Assembly: GCA_031279715.1 (NCBI GenBank)
Contig: JAITHY010000003.1
Coordinates: 1 to 10,786 of the forward strand
DNA length: 10,786 nucleotides
Reading direction: 5' to 3'
From: Verrucomicrobiales bacterium
GTDB taxonomy: Bacteria; Verrucomicrobiota; Verrucomicrobiia; Methylacidiphilales; JAAUTS01
This document shows positions 1 to 6,703 of this stretch, piece after piece; position 1 is the stretch's first letter, and every line of letters begins with the position of its first letter. Made by a program: the position numbers and the translations under genes. The notes beneath the pieces were generated by a model that was not told the origin of the DNA, searched no databases, and saw nothing but the letters and a program-made list of their open reading frames with translations.

Positions 1-573
1 GGCGAAGGTCGGGTCAAGCCACCACGCGAGACCGGCGCCGGCGGCGATGGAGACGAGGTTGAACGCCATGGACGCTGACGCCGGCAGGCCGAAACTGCCG
101 AGGCTGTTGAGCAGGCCCATGTACAGCGCGGCGAGGGCGACGAAGAGGATGAACGGGAACATGATTTGCGTCAGCGTGACGGTCAGCGGCAGCTTGCCGG
201 AGGTGGCGGCAAAATCGGGCGCGATGAGGTGGACGAGTTGGTCGCTGAACAAAATTCCCAGCAAACAAATGACGCTGAGGATGACCACCAGCGCGTTGAA
301 GACGAGGTTGGCGAGGCGGAAGGCGGCGTCTCTGCCCTCAATGGTGAGGACTTTGGAAAATGTCGGGACAAACGCGCTGGAGAGCGCGCCCTCAGCGAAG
401 AGGTCGCGCAGCATGTTGGGGATGCGGAAGGCGACCTTCAGCGCGTCAAGCTCGCGGCCGGCGCCGAAGAGGGCGCTCAGGATTTGCTCGCGCACCAGGC
501 CCAGAATCCGCGATCCGAGGACGGCCCCCATGATTTTGGTGGCGGATTTGGCGGTGCTGGACTGTTCAGGCAT
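1..573 (-). CDS. murJ: Lipid II flippase MurJ (MviN family), N-terminal part, cut by window edge
   Basis: MurJ flips the peptidoglycan precursor lipid II across the inner membrane. The 191 codons seen here run from the ATG at 573 to the window edge without a stop. The protein begins MPEQSSTAKSATKIMGAVLG and continues with the family's N-terminal signature: SRILGLVREQ (about residues 21-30), FGAGRELDALKVAF, RIPNMLRDLFAEGALSSAFV (about 48-67) and the conserved FVPTF. Hydrophobic helices follow at about residues 89-105 (NALVVILSVICLLGILF) and 136-153 (IMFPFILFVALAALYMGL), with NSLGSFGLPA after the second. A full protein has about 500 residues and 14 membrane segments, so roughly 60 percent lies outside. 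No clear Shine-Dalgarno precedes this start, but it is the natural one for the family. It is the last gene of the minus-strand envelope group, 154 bp after waaF. Family assignment is secure; activity cannot be judged from a fragment. Confidence 0.95.
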   Translation of the reverse strand, partial: MPEQSSTAKSATKIMGAVLGSRILGLVREQILSALFGAGRELDALKVAFRIPNMLRDLFAEGALSSAFVPTFSKVLTIEGRDAAFRLANLVFNALVVILSVICLLGILFSDQLVHLIAPDFAATSGKLPLTVTLTQIMFPFILFVALAALYMGLLNSLGSFGLPASASMAFNLVSIAAGAGLAWWLDPTFA

Positions 574-587
574 GGCGGAAAATTAAA

Positions 588-659
588 CCACGAATGAACA
601 CGGATTAACACTGATTTTCACGGATTAAAATTCAAGAATGGGCGTGTTCATTCATGTGG
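588..659. repeat. Intergenic 10-bp tandem repeat inside an imperfect inverted repeat
   Basis: In the waaF-murJ spacer, four 10-bp units stand head to tail at 589-598, 599-608, 609-618 and 619-628: CACGAATGAA, CACGGATTAA, CACTGATTTT, CACGGATTAA. The second and fourth are identical. The first unit with its flank (CCACGAATGAACAC, 588-601) recurs inverted at 644-659 as GTGTTCATTCATGTGG, with a perfect 10-bp core (592-601 against 644-653) and a 2-bp insertion, so the array could fold into a large stem-loop. From memory, phrases of this kind (cacggattaacacggatt...) turn up between genes in many unrelated bacterial genomes; their origin is not known to me. The rest of the 154-bp spacer shows no gene, promoter or clear terminator. 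Confidence 0.75.
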
Positions 660-727
660 TTGAACAAAGGCCTCAAGGCGGGAGAAGACGGACGCTGATG
701 GTCACGAGAAAAGAACAGGGGGGGGCA

Positions 728-1675
728 TTATTTCAGTTTTTTCTCGCAGGCGGCGGTGACTTGTTCGACGCTGACAGTGGTCATGCAGCGGAGGTCAAGG
801 GGGCAGTCGCGAAGGAAACAGGGGCCGCATGGGACGTGCTCGCGGATGACGCTGACGGTGTCGCCGAGGGGGGCGGTGAGGCGCGGTTCGGTGGAGCCAA
901 AGATGGCGACGGCGGGTGTGCCGAACATGGCGGCGGCGTGCATGGCGCCGCTGTCGTTGCAGAGGACGAGGCGGGCGTTGGCGACGAGGGCAAGGAACTT
1001 GGCCAGCGTGGTTTTGCCAGTTTGGTCGATAACGGGTTTGCTGGATTGGGTCGCCAGGCGTGCGGCGGTGGCGGCGTCGCCGGCGGTGCCGAGGATGAGG
1101 ACGTCGAGGTCACGGTCAGCGCGGAGACGGTTGATGACGGCGGCGTAGCGCTCGGTGGGCCAGCGTTTGGCGGCGCCGTATTCGGCGCCGGGGCAGAGGG
1201 CGATGTAGGGTTTGGCGACGGGCGCGGCGGGTTTGGCGATGGGTTTGAAATGGCCGCTGACGGTGAGGTTGAGGTGTTGGAGGAGGGCGAGGTTTTGGCG
1301 GGCTTGGTGGATGTACCCTTTGGTTTGAGCGGGGCGCGGACAGCTTTTGGTGAGGAGCCAGCGGCGATGATGTCCGTGGAAGCCGTAGCGTTGCGGGATG
1401 CGGGCGGCGAAAATTTCGAGGGCGGTGGTGAGGGAGTTGGGGAAGAGAATGGCGGCGGTGAATTTTTTGGAACGGAGGAGTTTGGCGGTGGCGAGTGGTT
1501 TGGGTTGGACGCTGATGATGTCGCCGATTTCGGGGATGAGCCGCCAGAAGTCGCGGAGTTTTTCCGGGCAGAGGATGGCGGGGTGGAGGCCGCTGACGGT
1601 GAGTTGTTGGACGGCGGGCAGGGTCATGACTGCGTCGCCGAGCCAGTTGGGGCTGCGGAGGAGTAAATGTTCCAT
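728..1675 (-). CDS. waaF: ADP-heptose:LPS heptosyltransferase (WaaF type, GT9 family)
   Basis: Transfers a heptose from ADP-heptose to the LPS inner core on the cytoplasmic face of the inner membrane. The 315-residue product opens with MEHLLLRSPNWLGDAVMTLP, whose PNWLGDAVM (9-17) is the N-terminal signature of heptosyltransferase II. The second Rossmann half begins near IALCPGAEYGAAKRWP (158-173), the PG(A)xxGxAKxWP motif, and holds VLCNDSGAMHAAAMFGTPAV (237-256) with IFGSTEP (258-264), the donor-binding region. A cysteine-rich tail (CGPCFLRDCPLDLRCM, 283-298) is also typical of WaaF. The length is close to the 340-350 usual for the family. The start at 1675 fits the signature position, although no good ribosome site is visible. 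It follows pal after 67 bp, with a terminator-like hairpin between, and precedes murJ. Two copies of the recurrent DNA word produce LTVSG at residues 25-29 and 137-141. WaaF rather than WaaC or WaaQ is favoured by PNWLGD and CPLDLRCM. Confidence 0.92.
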   Translation of the reverse strand: MEHLLLRSPNWLGDAVMTLPAVQQLTVSGLHPAILCPEKLRDFWRLIPEIGDIISVQPKPLATAKLLRSKKFTAAILFPNSLTTALEIFAARIPQRYGFHGHHRRWLLTKSCPRPAQTKGYIHQARQNLALLQHLNLTVSGHFKPIAKPAAPVAKPYIALCPGAEYGAAKRWPTERYAAVINRLRADRDLDVLILGTAGDAATAARLATQSSKPVIDQTGKTTLAKFLALVANARLVLCNDSGAMHAAAMFGTPAVAIFGSTEPRLTAPLGDTVSVIREHVPCGPCFLRDCPLDLRCMTTVSVEQVTAACEKKLK

Positions 1676-1685
1676 TGATGATTTG

Positions 1686-1720
1686 AAAAACAGCTTACGC
1701 GGAAGAAATCTCCACGCAAG
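1686..1720 (-). terminator. Putative Rho-independent terminator after pal
   Basis: Read on the minus strand, arms CTTGCGTGG (1720-1712) and CCGCGTAAG (1702-1694) form a 9-bp stem around a 9-base loop. Two of the pairs are G-U, so the hairpin is good only in minus-strand RNA; the plus-strand transcript would have two A-C mismatches. A run of five T (1690-1686) follows three bases after the stem. It sits between the pal stop (1743) and the waaF start (1675), so it may reduce read-through from tolB-pal into waaF-murJ. Orientation and position support the call; strength cannot be estimated by eye. Confidence 0.55.
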
Positions 1721-1742
1721 TTGTATTCAGCAAACAGTCAAT

Positions 1743-2264
1743 TCATCTGGCGACCCCGAACTCGGCGCGGCGGTTGGCCGCCCAGGCGCCTTCGTTTTCG
1801 CCGTGCCGGGCGGGATGTTCCTTGCCGTAGGAGATGGTGGTCAGGACGGCGGCGTCGGCGCCGAGGCCGAGCAGGTAATCGCGCGTGGCAAGGGCGCGGC
1901 GTTCGCCGAGGGCGACGTTATATTGCACGGTGCCGCGACTGTCCGTGTGGCCGGCGATGACGAGTTTCACGCCGGGATTTGCCGCGAGCCACTTGGCGAT
2001 GAATTCGAGTTTCGGGCGCTCACTGACCCTGACGGTGAAGCTGTCGAAGTCGAAGTGGACGACGTGCGCGGCGAGGGTGCCATAGTCAGCGTCGTCGGGG
2101 TTGAGGCCGGGGATGCGTTCGTGCTGGGCGAAGCCGCCGTCGGGCAGCGCCTCGGTTTCGTAGCCGGTGACGCCGCCGTTGCCGTCGATTTTTTTGTGGT
2201 CGGTGGAGCAGGCGGTCAGGCTGATGGTCAGCGCCGCCGCGAACAGGCAGATGTGTTTTTTCAT
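1743..2264 (-). CDS. pal: Peptidoglycan-associated lipoprotein Pal (OmpA-C domain)
   Basis: Outer-membrane lipoprotein that binds peptidoglycan and TolB and helps keep the envelope together during division. The 173-residue precursor has a lipoprotein signal: positive start MKKH, hydrophobic stretch, lipobox LTAC with the lipidated Cys at 19. A linker to about residue 60 leads to an OmpA-like domain: VVHFDFDSFTV (68-78), VIAGHTDSRGTVQYNVALG (102-120), ERRA (121-124), ISYGKEHP (144-151) and NRRAEF (164-169). Asp108 of TD and Arg123 of ERRA are the expected meso-diaminopimelate ligands. The length matches E. coli Pal (173). An AGGA at 2275-2272, 7 bases before the ATG, supports the start. It lies 20 bp after tolB, so the two are surely co-transcribed. 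The pairing with TolB excludes a generic OmpA-like protein. Confidence 0.95.
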   Translation of the reverse strand: MKKHICLFAAALTISLTACSTDHKKIDGNGGVTGYETEALPDGGFAQHERIPGLNPDDADYGTLAAHVVHFDFDSFTVRVSERPKLEFIAKWLAANPGVKLVIAGHTDSRGTVQYNVALGERRALATRDYLLGLGADAAVLTTISYGKEHPARHGENEGAWAANRRAEFGVAR

Positions 2265-2271
2265 AATTTTT

Positions 2272-2275
2272 TCCT
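2272..2275 (-). promoter_or_regulatory. Shine-Dalgarno of pal
   Basis: AGGA on the minus strand, 7 bases upstream of the pal ATG at 2264, within the 20-bp tolB-pal gap. It fixes the pal start. It is worth noting because tolB, waaF, murJ and the mutarotase-like gene show no clear Shine-Dalgarno. Confidence 0.7.
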
Positions 2276-2284
2276 GGTTGGTTG

Positions 2285-3448
2285 TTATCTTGAAACGTTA
2301 GGCTCGGAACAATTTGCCAAACCGTTGTCGATTTGTACAGATTTTTTTGTCTTGCTGTCGATGAGGTAAAGTTTGCCGCCGCGTGAAAAGACCAGATGGC
2401 GAGAGTCCCGGCACCAGGCGGGTGTTTCGTTAATGCCGCTGATGGTGAGAACGTTTTGCCGCCCTGTGGCGATGTCGCTGACGGCGATTTGGTTGGAGCC
2501 GGCGGTGCGGACGGAGTAGGCGAGGAGCCTGCCGTCGGGCGACCATGCGGGTTCGGTGGTGTAGCTGGAGTTGGTGTTGAAGCGTTGCGCGACGCCGCCG
2601 GCGGCGGGGAGAAGGTAGATTTGCGGGGAGCCGCGGTCATCGGAAATGTAGGCGATGCGCGAGCCGTCGGGCGACCATGCCGGCGTCGCCTCAGTGCCGA
2701 TGGTGCGGGTCAGACGCAGCGGCGAGCCTCCCGTGGCGGCGATGGTGTACAGCTCGGTGTTGCCATCCTTGGACAGCGTCAGCGCGATGCGCGTGCCGTC
2801 GGGCGAGAACGCGCCGCCGGAGTTCAGGCCGGGATAAAACGCCACACGGGTGCGGTTATTGGCGGCGAGGTCAATCACCCATGTGTCGGGGTAGCCGCTT
2901 TTCCACGAGGTGAGGACGATTTTGTTGCCGGTGCGGTCGAATTTACCGCCGAGGTTCAGCGAGTGGTCATTGGTCAGCGGGCGCACCACGCCGCCATCGA
3001 TGTCCATGAGGTAAAGATCCTTGATTTCCCTCGGTTGCGCGGTTTTTTGGACGACGAAAACAATCTTGCTGGTGGCGATGCCGGGACTGCCGGTGACCGC
3101 CTCGACAATCGCGTCAGTGAATTGGTGTGTTGCGGCGCGCCAATCGCCGGTGAATGTCCTGGAAAATAGTTGCCCGCCCGCCGTGCTCAACGTGCCGGAG
3201 AGTCCGCCGGCGGTCAGCGTGCCTTTTGCGATGAATTGCGCCACATCCGCCCCGCTGACGTTGAACGCGCCGTGCATTTTGAAATCGTTTTGAATAACCG
3301 CGGTTGCCTTTACCCCTTCCGCGCCGCTGATGGTGACGTTGATGTTATACTGGCCAGAACCCTCGACGACGATTTGCGCGGCGACAAAACGGGTGAACGG
3401 CAGCGCGCTGATGATGAGCAGGCCCAATCCCTGGCGAAACAAGTCCAT
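2285..3448 (-). CDS. tolB: Tol-Pal system protein TolB (periplasmic beta-propeller)
   Basis: Periplasmic partner of Pal in the Tol-Pal system, needed for outer-membrane constriction and integrity. I start it at the ATG at 3448 (387 residues), because this gives a proper Sec signal, MDLFRQGLGLLIISALPFTR followed by FVAA, with likely cleavage after Ala24. The frame stays open to 3661, but that extension is arginine-rich, would bury the signal peptide and overlaps another possible ORF. A TolB_N-like domain (about residues 25-135) precedes a C-terminal beta-propeller of PD40 blades: LGGKFDRTGNKIVLT, GGAFSPDGTRIALT, TPAWSPDGSRIAYI, EPAWSPDGRLLAYS and the degenerate TPAWCRDSRHLVFS. The length is slightly below E. 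coli TolB (430). pal follows after 20 bp. tolQ, tolR and tolA are not in the window, so they must be elsewhere or absent. Confidence 0.93.
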   Translation of the reverse strand: MDLFRQGLGLLIISALPFTRFVAAQIVVEGSGQYNINVTISGAEGVKATAVIQNDFKMHGAFNVSGADVAQFIAKGTLTAGGLSGTLSTAGGQLFSRTFTGDWRAATHQFTDAIVEAVTGSPGIATSKIVFVVQKTAQPREIKDLYLMDIDGGVVRPLTNDHSLNLGGKFDRTGNKIVLTSWKSGYPDTWVIDLAANNRTRVAFYPGLNSGGAFSPDGTRIALTLSKDGNTELYTIAATGGSPLRLTRTIGTEATPAWSPDGSRIAYISDDRGSPQIYLLPAAGGVAQRFNTNSSYTTEPAWSPDGRLLAYSVRTAGSNQIAVSDIATGRQNVLTISGINETPAWCRDSRHLVFSRGGKLYLIDSKTKKSVQIDNGLANCSEPNVSR

Positions 3449-3482
3449 AAGCGTTTGACAATGCCGTCTTCTGGAAAAAAGG

Positions 3483-3499
3483 CGAGTAAATAAAACTCG
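3483..3499 (-). terminator. Weak hairpin plus T-run upstream of tolB
   Basis: On the minus strand CGAGT (3499-3495) and ACTCG (3487-3483) form a 5-bp stem with a 7-base AT loop, followed after two bases by six T (3480-3475 region). It resembles a minimal intrinsic terminator or attenuator and lies 35 bp before the tolB ATG. The stem is short, so this is a weak call. Confidence 0.3.
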
Positions 3500-3541
3500 A
3501 AAACCGCCCTGGAAAAACACAAACAAAACCCGTCTTTCCGG

Positions 3542-3569
3542 CGCCTGGCGGCGATTGCCAAACCAGGCG
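3542..3569 (-). terminator. Inverted repeat with T-rich tail between the small ORF and tolB
   Basis: CGCCTGG (3542-3548) and CCAGGCG (3563-3569) are perfect 7-bp arms around a 14-base loop that itself contains GGC/GCC (3550-3552 and 3557-3559). On the minus strand it comes 22 bases after the stop of the possible 44-residue ORF and is followed about 15 bases later by T-rich sequence. It could end the upstream transcript. No tight T-run follows, so it may instead be a structured leader element of tolB. Apart from this, the other hairpin and the small ORF, I see nothing in 3449-3764. Confidence 0.35.
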
Positions 3570-3591
3570 GCGGGGTCCCTGTCAGCCAATG

Positions 3592-3726
3592 TTATTTTGT
3601 CCGCGGTTCGGCGAGCCGGGAGCGTATCGCCTCCAATTCCTTGCTGGCGATCAACTCGCAAGGCATGCGAAGTTCGCTATTTTGTTGCGCATAATGGCAC
3701 AAGGCTTTTAACAGGCCCTGCATCAT
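3592..3726 (-). CDS. Possible small protein, 44 residues, function unknown
   Basis: An ATG at 3726 (or the adjacent ATG at 3723) opens a frame to a TAA at 3594-3592, in the 316-bp gap between the mutarotase-like gene and tolB. The product begins MMQGLLKALCHYAQQNSELR and ends in KELEAIRSRLAEPRTK. The composition is protein-like: it could form two amphipathic helices (about 2-17 and 28-40) around a short MPCELIAS linker, with Cys10 and Cys23. No Shine-Dalgarno is visible; a GC hairpin sits directly before the start. The frame stays open further upstream into the end of the neighbouring gene, but without an earlier ATG in the gap. I do not recognise it. It could be a real small gene, the tail of a decayed gene, or a chance frame. 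Confidence 0.4.
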   Translation of the reverse strand: MMQGLLKALCHYAQQNSELRMPCELIASKELEAIRSRLAEPRTK

Positions 3727-3743
3727 GACGCCGGGGGGGCGTC
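3727..3743. other. GC hairpin at the start of the small ORF
   Basis: GACGCC (3727-3732) and GGCGTC (3738-3743) form a 6-bp stem with a G5 loop (C5 on the minus strand), directly abutting the ATG at 3726. It lies 21 bases past the stop of the mutarotase-like gene. There is no T-run, so it is not a standard terminator; it could affect initiation of the small ORF. Confidence 0.35.
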
Positions 3744-3764
3744 TGGGTGATTTTGCCCAAGCGT

Positions 3765-4898
3765 TCAAGATGGTTCCGCCGACAGGAATGACCAGTCGAG
3801 CGGCGTGGTGACAATTTTGCCGGACTGGGAAACGAGCACGGCGTTTTTTTTATCGTCAGCGGGGCGGATGGTTTTGACGATGTCGAAGTTGCCGGGGATT
3901 TCCGCGAGCGCCATGATGTAGTTCACCGTCAGCGGCCGCTTGGGGTTCAGGCGATGGCAGGTGGGGATGCCGACTTCATTGAGCGGGTTGTGTTTGGCGG
4001 AGGCGGCGAGGCCGCGGTCAAAGTAGGAGCATACTTCCTCCATGCCGATGACGTGGCGGTGGCGGCTGTTCCACGGGGCGTAGTGGCGCCCGCCGTTGGA
4101 CATCCAGAACAGCGTGGATGGGAGAATTCGCGGATTTTTGAGGGCGAACCAGACGTAGCGTTCGCCGGGCACTGTCAGCGCCGTCCAGGCGTAGGGCAGG
4201 AAGGTTTCGGCGGCGATGAGCACCAGGTCTTCGTAACCCTCGCGGTCGGGATAAATGGTGAGGTCGGCAAATTTGTCATCCACGCGGGCGACGCGGTGGA
4301 GGGAGGAAAATTTCGCGCCGGGTTTGAGGATGGAATAGCCGCCGTCAGCGGGGCGCTCGAAGTCGCCGGGGAAGACCTGGCCGTAACGGAACCGGCTGGC
4401 GCTGACCCGGCCGGCGCGCGCGGCGGGGAGTTTCAAAATCGCGTGGTGTCCGAAAGACATTCTCCCGCTCATGCCGCTGACGATGTGCTGTGAATACACC
4501 GCCGTGTGGCCGGGGATGAGGCGGATGATTTTGTCCACGCGCCCCTGGCGGACGCTGGTGTTCATGAGGCAATGCGCGGAGGCGCCGTCAGCGGATTGAA
4601 GTTGCCACGCGTCGTTGGCCGTTTGCCCGTGCGGAGGGTGTTGTTCGCCCCGGTACGGTTGCTCGTTGCCACCGAAGGGGAGGCAGAAGAAATCGCCGCG
4701 CAAAGTTTTCAAGATTGGCGGAGTGTCAGCGGCAAGTTTTTCTTCCGCCCACGGCGCGAGGTCGTAGGGTGCAATCCAACGGTTGCCCAGGCGGAAGCGC
4801 ACGGGACCGAGATGCCCGGCCTGCCGGGTTAGCGCGGCCTCAACGTCAGCGGTGCGGAGCAGCCAGCTGTTTTGTCCTGAAATCTTGCGTGTTGCCAT
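3765..4898 (-). CDS. Hypothetical protein, possibly galactose-mutarotase-like fold
   Basis: A 377-residue cytoplasmic-looking protein without signal peptide or membrane segment. I chose the ATG at 4898 because the sequence from MATRKISGQNSWLLRTADVE onward is well behaved, whereas the open frame up to 5141 gives a low-complexity, Pro/Ser/Arg-rich extension that would overlap the divergent gene. Visible features include LRGDFFCLPFGGN (66-78), EQHPPHGQTANDAW (85-98), IRLIPGHTAVYSQHIV (125-140) and SFGHHAILKLP (148-158). The HG near residue 90 after a conserved FCLPFGG, and the beta-strand-rich body, remind me of aldose-1-epimerase/galactose-mutarotase-fold proteins that bind sugars. That is recognition of style, not of a signature; no catalytic pair can be assigned. 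It is transcribed away from the mgtA relic and towards tolB. Eight or more copies of the recurrent DNA word make it the densest stretch in the window. Confidence 0.6.
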   Translation of the reverse strand: MATRKISGQNSWLLRTADVEAALTRQAGHLGPVRFRLGNRWIAPYDLAPWAEEKLAADTPPILKTLRGDFFCLPFGGNEQPYRGEQHPPHGQTANDAWQLQSADGASAHCLMNTSVRQGRVDKIIRLIPGHTAVYSQHIVSGMSGRMSFGHHAILKLPAARAGRVSASRFRYGQVFPGDFERPADGGYSILKPGAKFSSLHRVARVDDKFADLTIYPDREGYEDLVLIAAETFLPYAWTALTVPGERYVWFALKNPRILPSTLFWMSNGGRHYAPWNSRHRHVIGMEEVCSYFDRGLAASAKHNPLNEVGIPTCHRLNPKRPLTVNYIMALAEIPGNFDIVKTIRPADDKKNAVLVSQSGKIVTTPLDWSFLSAEPS

Positions 4899-4994
4899 GG
4901 TGAGTGGCAGCTTACGGCGTCGGCACGTAATTGTCACAATAAAAGTGGATTCTCCGCTTGCCGGATCAAACGGCGGGGAGCATATTTTCGTCCC
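4899..4994. promoter_or_regulatory. Divergent intergenic region between the mutarotase-like gene and the mgtA relic
   Basis: These 96 bp must contain the promoter of the minus-strand gene and once that of mgtA. The only AT-rich patch is about 4928-4955. It contains TTGTCACAA (4931-4939), a 9-bp dyad with one central base, whose TTGTCA could serve as a -35 for the plus strand; no convincing -10 follows at 17 bp. A GGGGAG at about 4975-4980 lies too far (about 14 bases) from the ATG at 4995 to be a good ribosome site. No Mg2+-sensing leader was recognised. Confidence 0.3.
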
Positions 4995-6703
4995 ATGTTC
5001 TGGTCCGTTTTTGGGAAAATTCATCCCGCGTTTTTTTGAGGGAGGCGAAAGAATCGGGCTTGAGTGGGGAACAGGCCGGGGAGCGGCGCAAGGAATTCGG
5101 CGCGAATGAACTCGCCGGCAGGAAGCGGGCGGGAATGACAAAGGAATTGTGGACGCGCTGCAAAAATCCGCTGGTGATTCAACCGGCCGTCATTTGTCTC
5201 ATCTCGTTGTGGCAGGCGGAGGAGCCGGCGGATTACGCGGCGGCGGCGCTGGTGGGGGCAATGATTTTTTTCAGCGTGGTGCTTGCGTACATTCAAGAGC
5301 ACCGGTCAAGCCAGGCGGTGGAAAAATTACAGGCGATGGGGCGCGCCAACTGCGAGGTGTTGCGCGACGGCAGGAAAACCGAGGTGCCGATGACGGAGAT
5401 TGTGCCGGGTGATATTGTCGTGCTGCACGCGGAGGCGATTATCCCGGCGGATTTGCGGCTGCTCAGCGCGAAGGATTTTTTGTCAGCCAGTCGTCGCTGA
5501 CGGACGAGTCAATGCCGGTGGAAAAGACCGCCGCCAGCGGTGAAGGCGCGGGGCGCGGCATCATTGAATTGCCAAACGCCTGTTTTCAAGGCAGCAACGT
5601 CCTCAGCGGCGTGGCGTGGTGGTGAACACGGGCGAGCGCACTCACTTCGGCGCGATTTCGGCGAAACTCTCCGGGCGGCGGGTGCAAACCAGTTTCGACC
5701 GCGGCATCGCGGGTTTCACCTGGCTGATGATCAAGTTCATGGTTGTCATGGCGCTGACGGTGTTCCTGGTGCTGGGGATTCGGAACGAAGACTGGACGCA
5801 AGCGTTGCTTTGCGCGCTGGCCATCGCGTACAAGGAGTTTCCGCGCGACAAGCACACCTTCAGCGTCAGCGACGAGGCGGAGTTGACGCTGCTCGGGTAC
5901 ATCGCGTTCCTCGACCCGCCGAAGGATTCGTCCGCCAAGGCGATCGCCTCGCTGAGGAGGGCGGGCGTGGCGAAAGAATCCGCTGACGTTGTGCTGCTGG
6001 AGAAAAGCCCGCTCGTGCTGGAGAATGGCATTATCAAGGGGCGCCGCGTGTTTGGCAACATCATCAAATACATCCGCATGGGCGCCAGCTCAAACTTCGG
6101 CAACATGTTCAGCATGCTCGGCGCGAGCCTGTGGCTGCCGTTCCTGCCCATGCTGCCAGTGCAAATTTTGCCGAACAACTTGTTGTACGACTTCTCGCAA
6201 ATCGGCATCCCCGCCGAAAAAATGGACGGGGATTACCTGCGCACCCCGCGCAAGTGGAACATCGCCAGCATACGCCGCTTTATGGTATGCATCGGCCCCG
6301 CCAGTTCCATTTTCGACTACGCGACGTTTTTCCTGATGATGTACTTTTTCAACTGCGCGCTGTTCAAGACACTGTCAGCGGGCGACGGCGCGTATTACGA
6401 AAATTATTCCACACCGGCTGGTTCGTCGAATCCATCATCATGCAAACGCTCATCGTGCACATCATCCGCACGCGCAAGATTCCTTTCCTGCAAAGCATGG
6501 CCAGCCCGGCGCTGATCCTCACCACACTCATCGCCGTGGTCATCGGCAGCGTGGCATCGTACATCCCGGTCGTGGCGAACTTCCTCGGCATGGTGCCGCT
6601 GCCCGCCGTGTATTGGATTTGAATTGCCGGATTCGTTCTGGCGTATGTAGTCTTGACCCATGTGGTGAAAACGTGGTTCTTCAAAAAATACGGAGTTGAC
6701 TGA
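4995..6703 (+). pseudogene. mgtA: Decayed MgtA/MgtB-type Mg2+-importing P-type ATPase
   Basis: Remains of an inner-membrane Mg2+ importer (P3B ATPase). Pieces in order: MFWSVFGKIHPAF (from 4995), then in another frame LREAKESGLSGEQAGERRKE with KNPLVIQPAVICLISLWQ and IVPGDIVVLHAEAIIPADLR (actuator domain), then SQSSLTDESMPVEK, GERTHFGAISAKLSG, LTLLGYIAFLDPPK, SADVVLLEKSPLVLENGII, SSNFGNMFSMLGASLWLPFL, GWFVESIIMQTLIVHIIRTR, and a tail ending WFFKKYGVD. Four apparent one-base losses break the frame: T-run 5031-5037, T-run 5476-5481, about 5616, and about 6400-6405. TGA at 6620-6622 probably replaces Trp. Two internal deletions, at about 5825-5835 and 5968-5975, remove the DKTGTLT phosphorylation site, the whole nucleotide-binding domain and the TGD/GDGxNDxP hinge, in all some 300 residues of a family of about 900. 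The conserved SLTGES reads SLTDES. It cannot pump ions. Its final TGA overlaps the ATG of the next gene. Confidence 0.93.
6692..6695 (+). promoter_or_regulatory. Shine-Dalgarno of the EIIA-like gene
   Basis: GGAG at 6692-6695, 7 bases before the ATG at 6703, lies inside the last codons of the mgtA relic. It supports the 6703 start and shows that initiation need not depend on translation of the dead gene upstream. Confidence 0.6.

Noticed and set aside
638..1666. Long plus-strand open frame of 342 codons
   Set aside because: It is the antisense of waaF. Its product is Gly/Glu/Val-rich low-complexity sequence typical of the reverse of a GC-rich gene, while the minus strand gives a clear heptosyltransferase.
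3449..3661. N-terminal extension of tolB
   Set aside because: The added 71 residues are Arg-rich, would bury the signal peptide and overlap the possible small ORF; the ATG at 3448 gives a normal periplasmic precursor.
4931..4939. TTGTCACAA as a regulator operator
   Set aside because: The dyad is only 9 bp and single-copy; it is mentioned with the intergenic region, but there is no basis for naming a regulator.
4899..5141. N-terminal extension of the mutarotase-like protein
   Set aside because: The added 81 residues are Pro/Ser/Arg-rich and would overlap the start of the divergent mgtA relic.
5020..6410. Programmed frameshifting as an explanation for the broken mgtA frame
   Set aside because: Four separate shifts, two large deletions, a nonsense codon and a lost phosphorylation site cannot be rescued by recoding.
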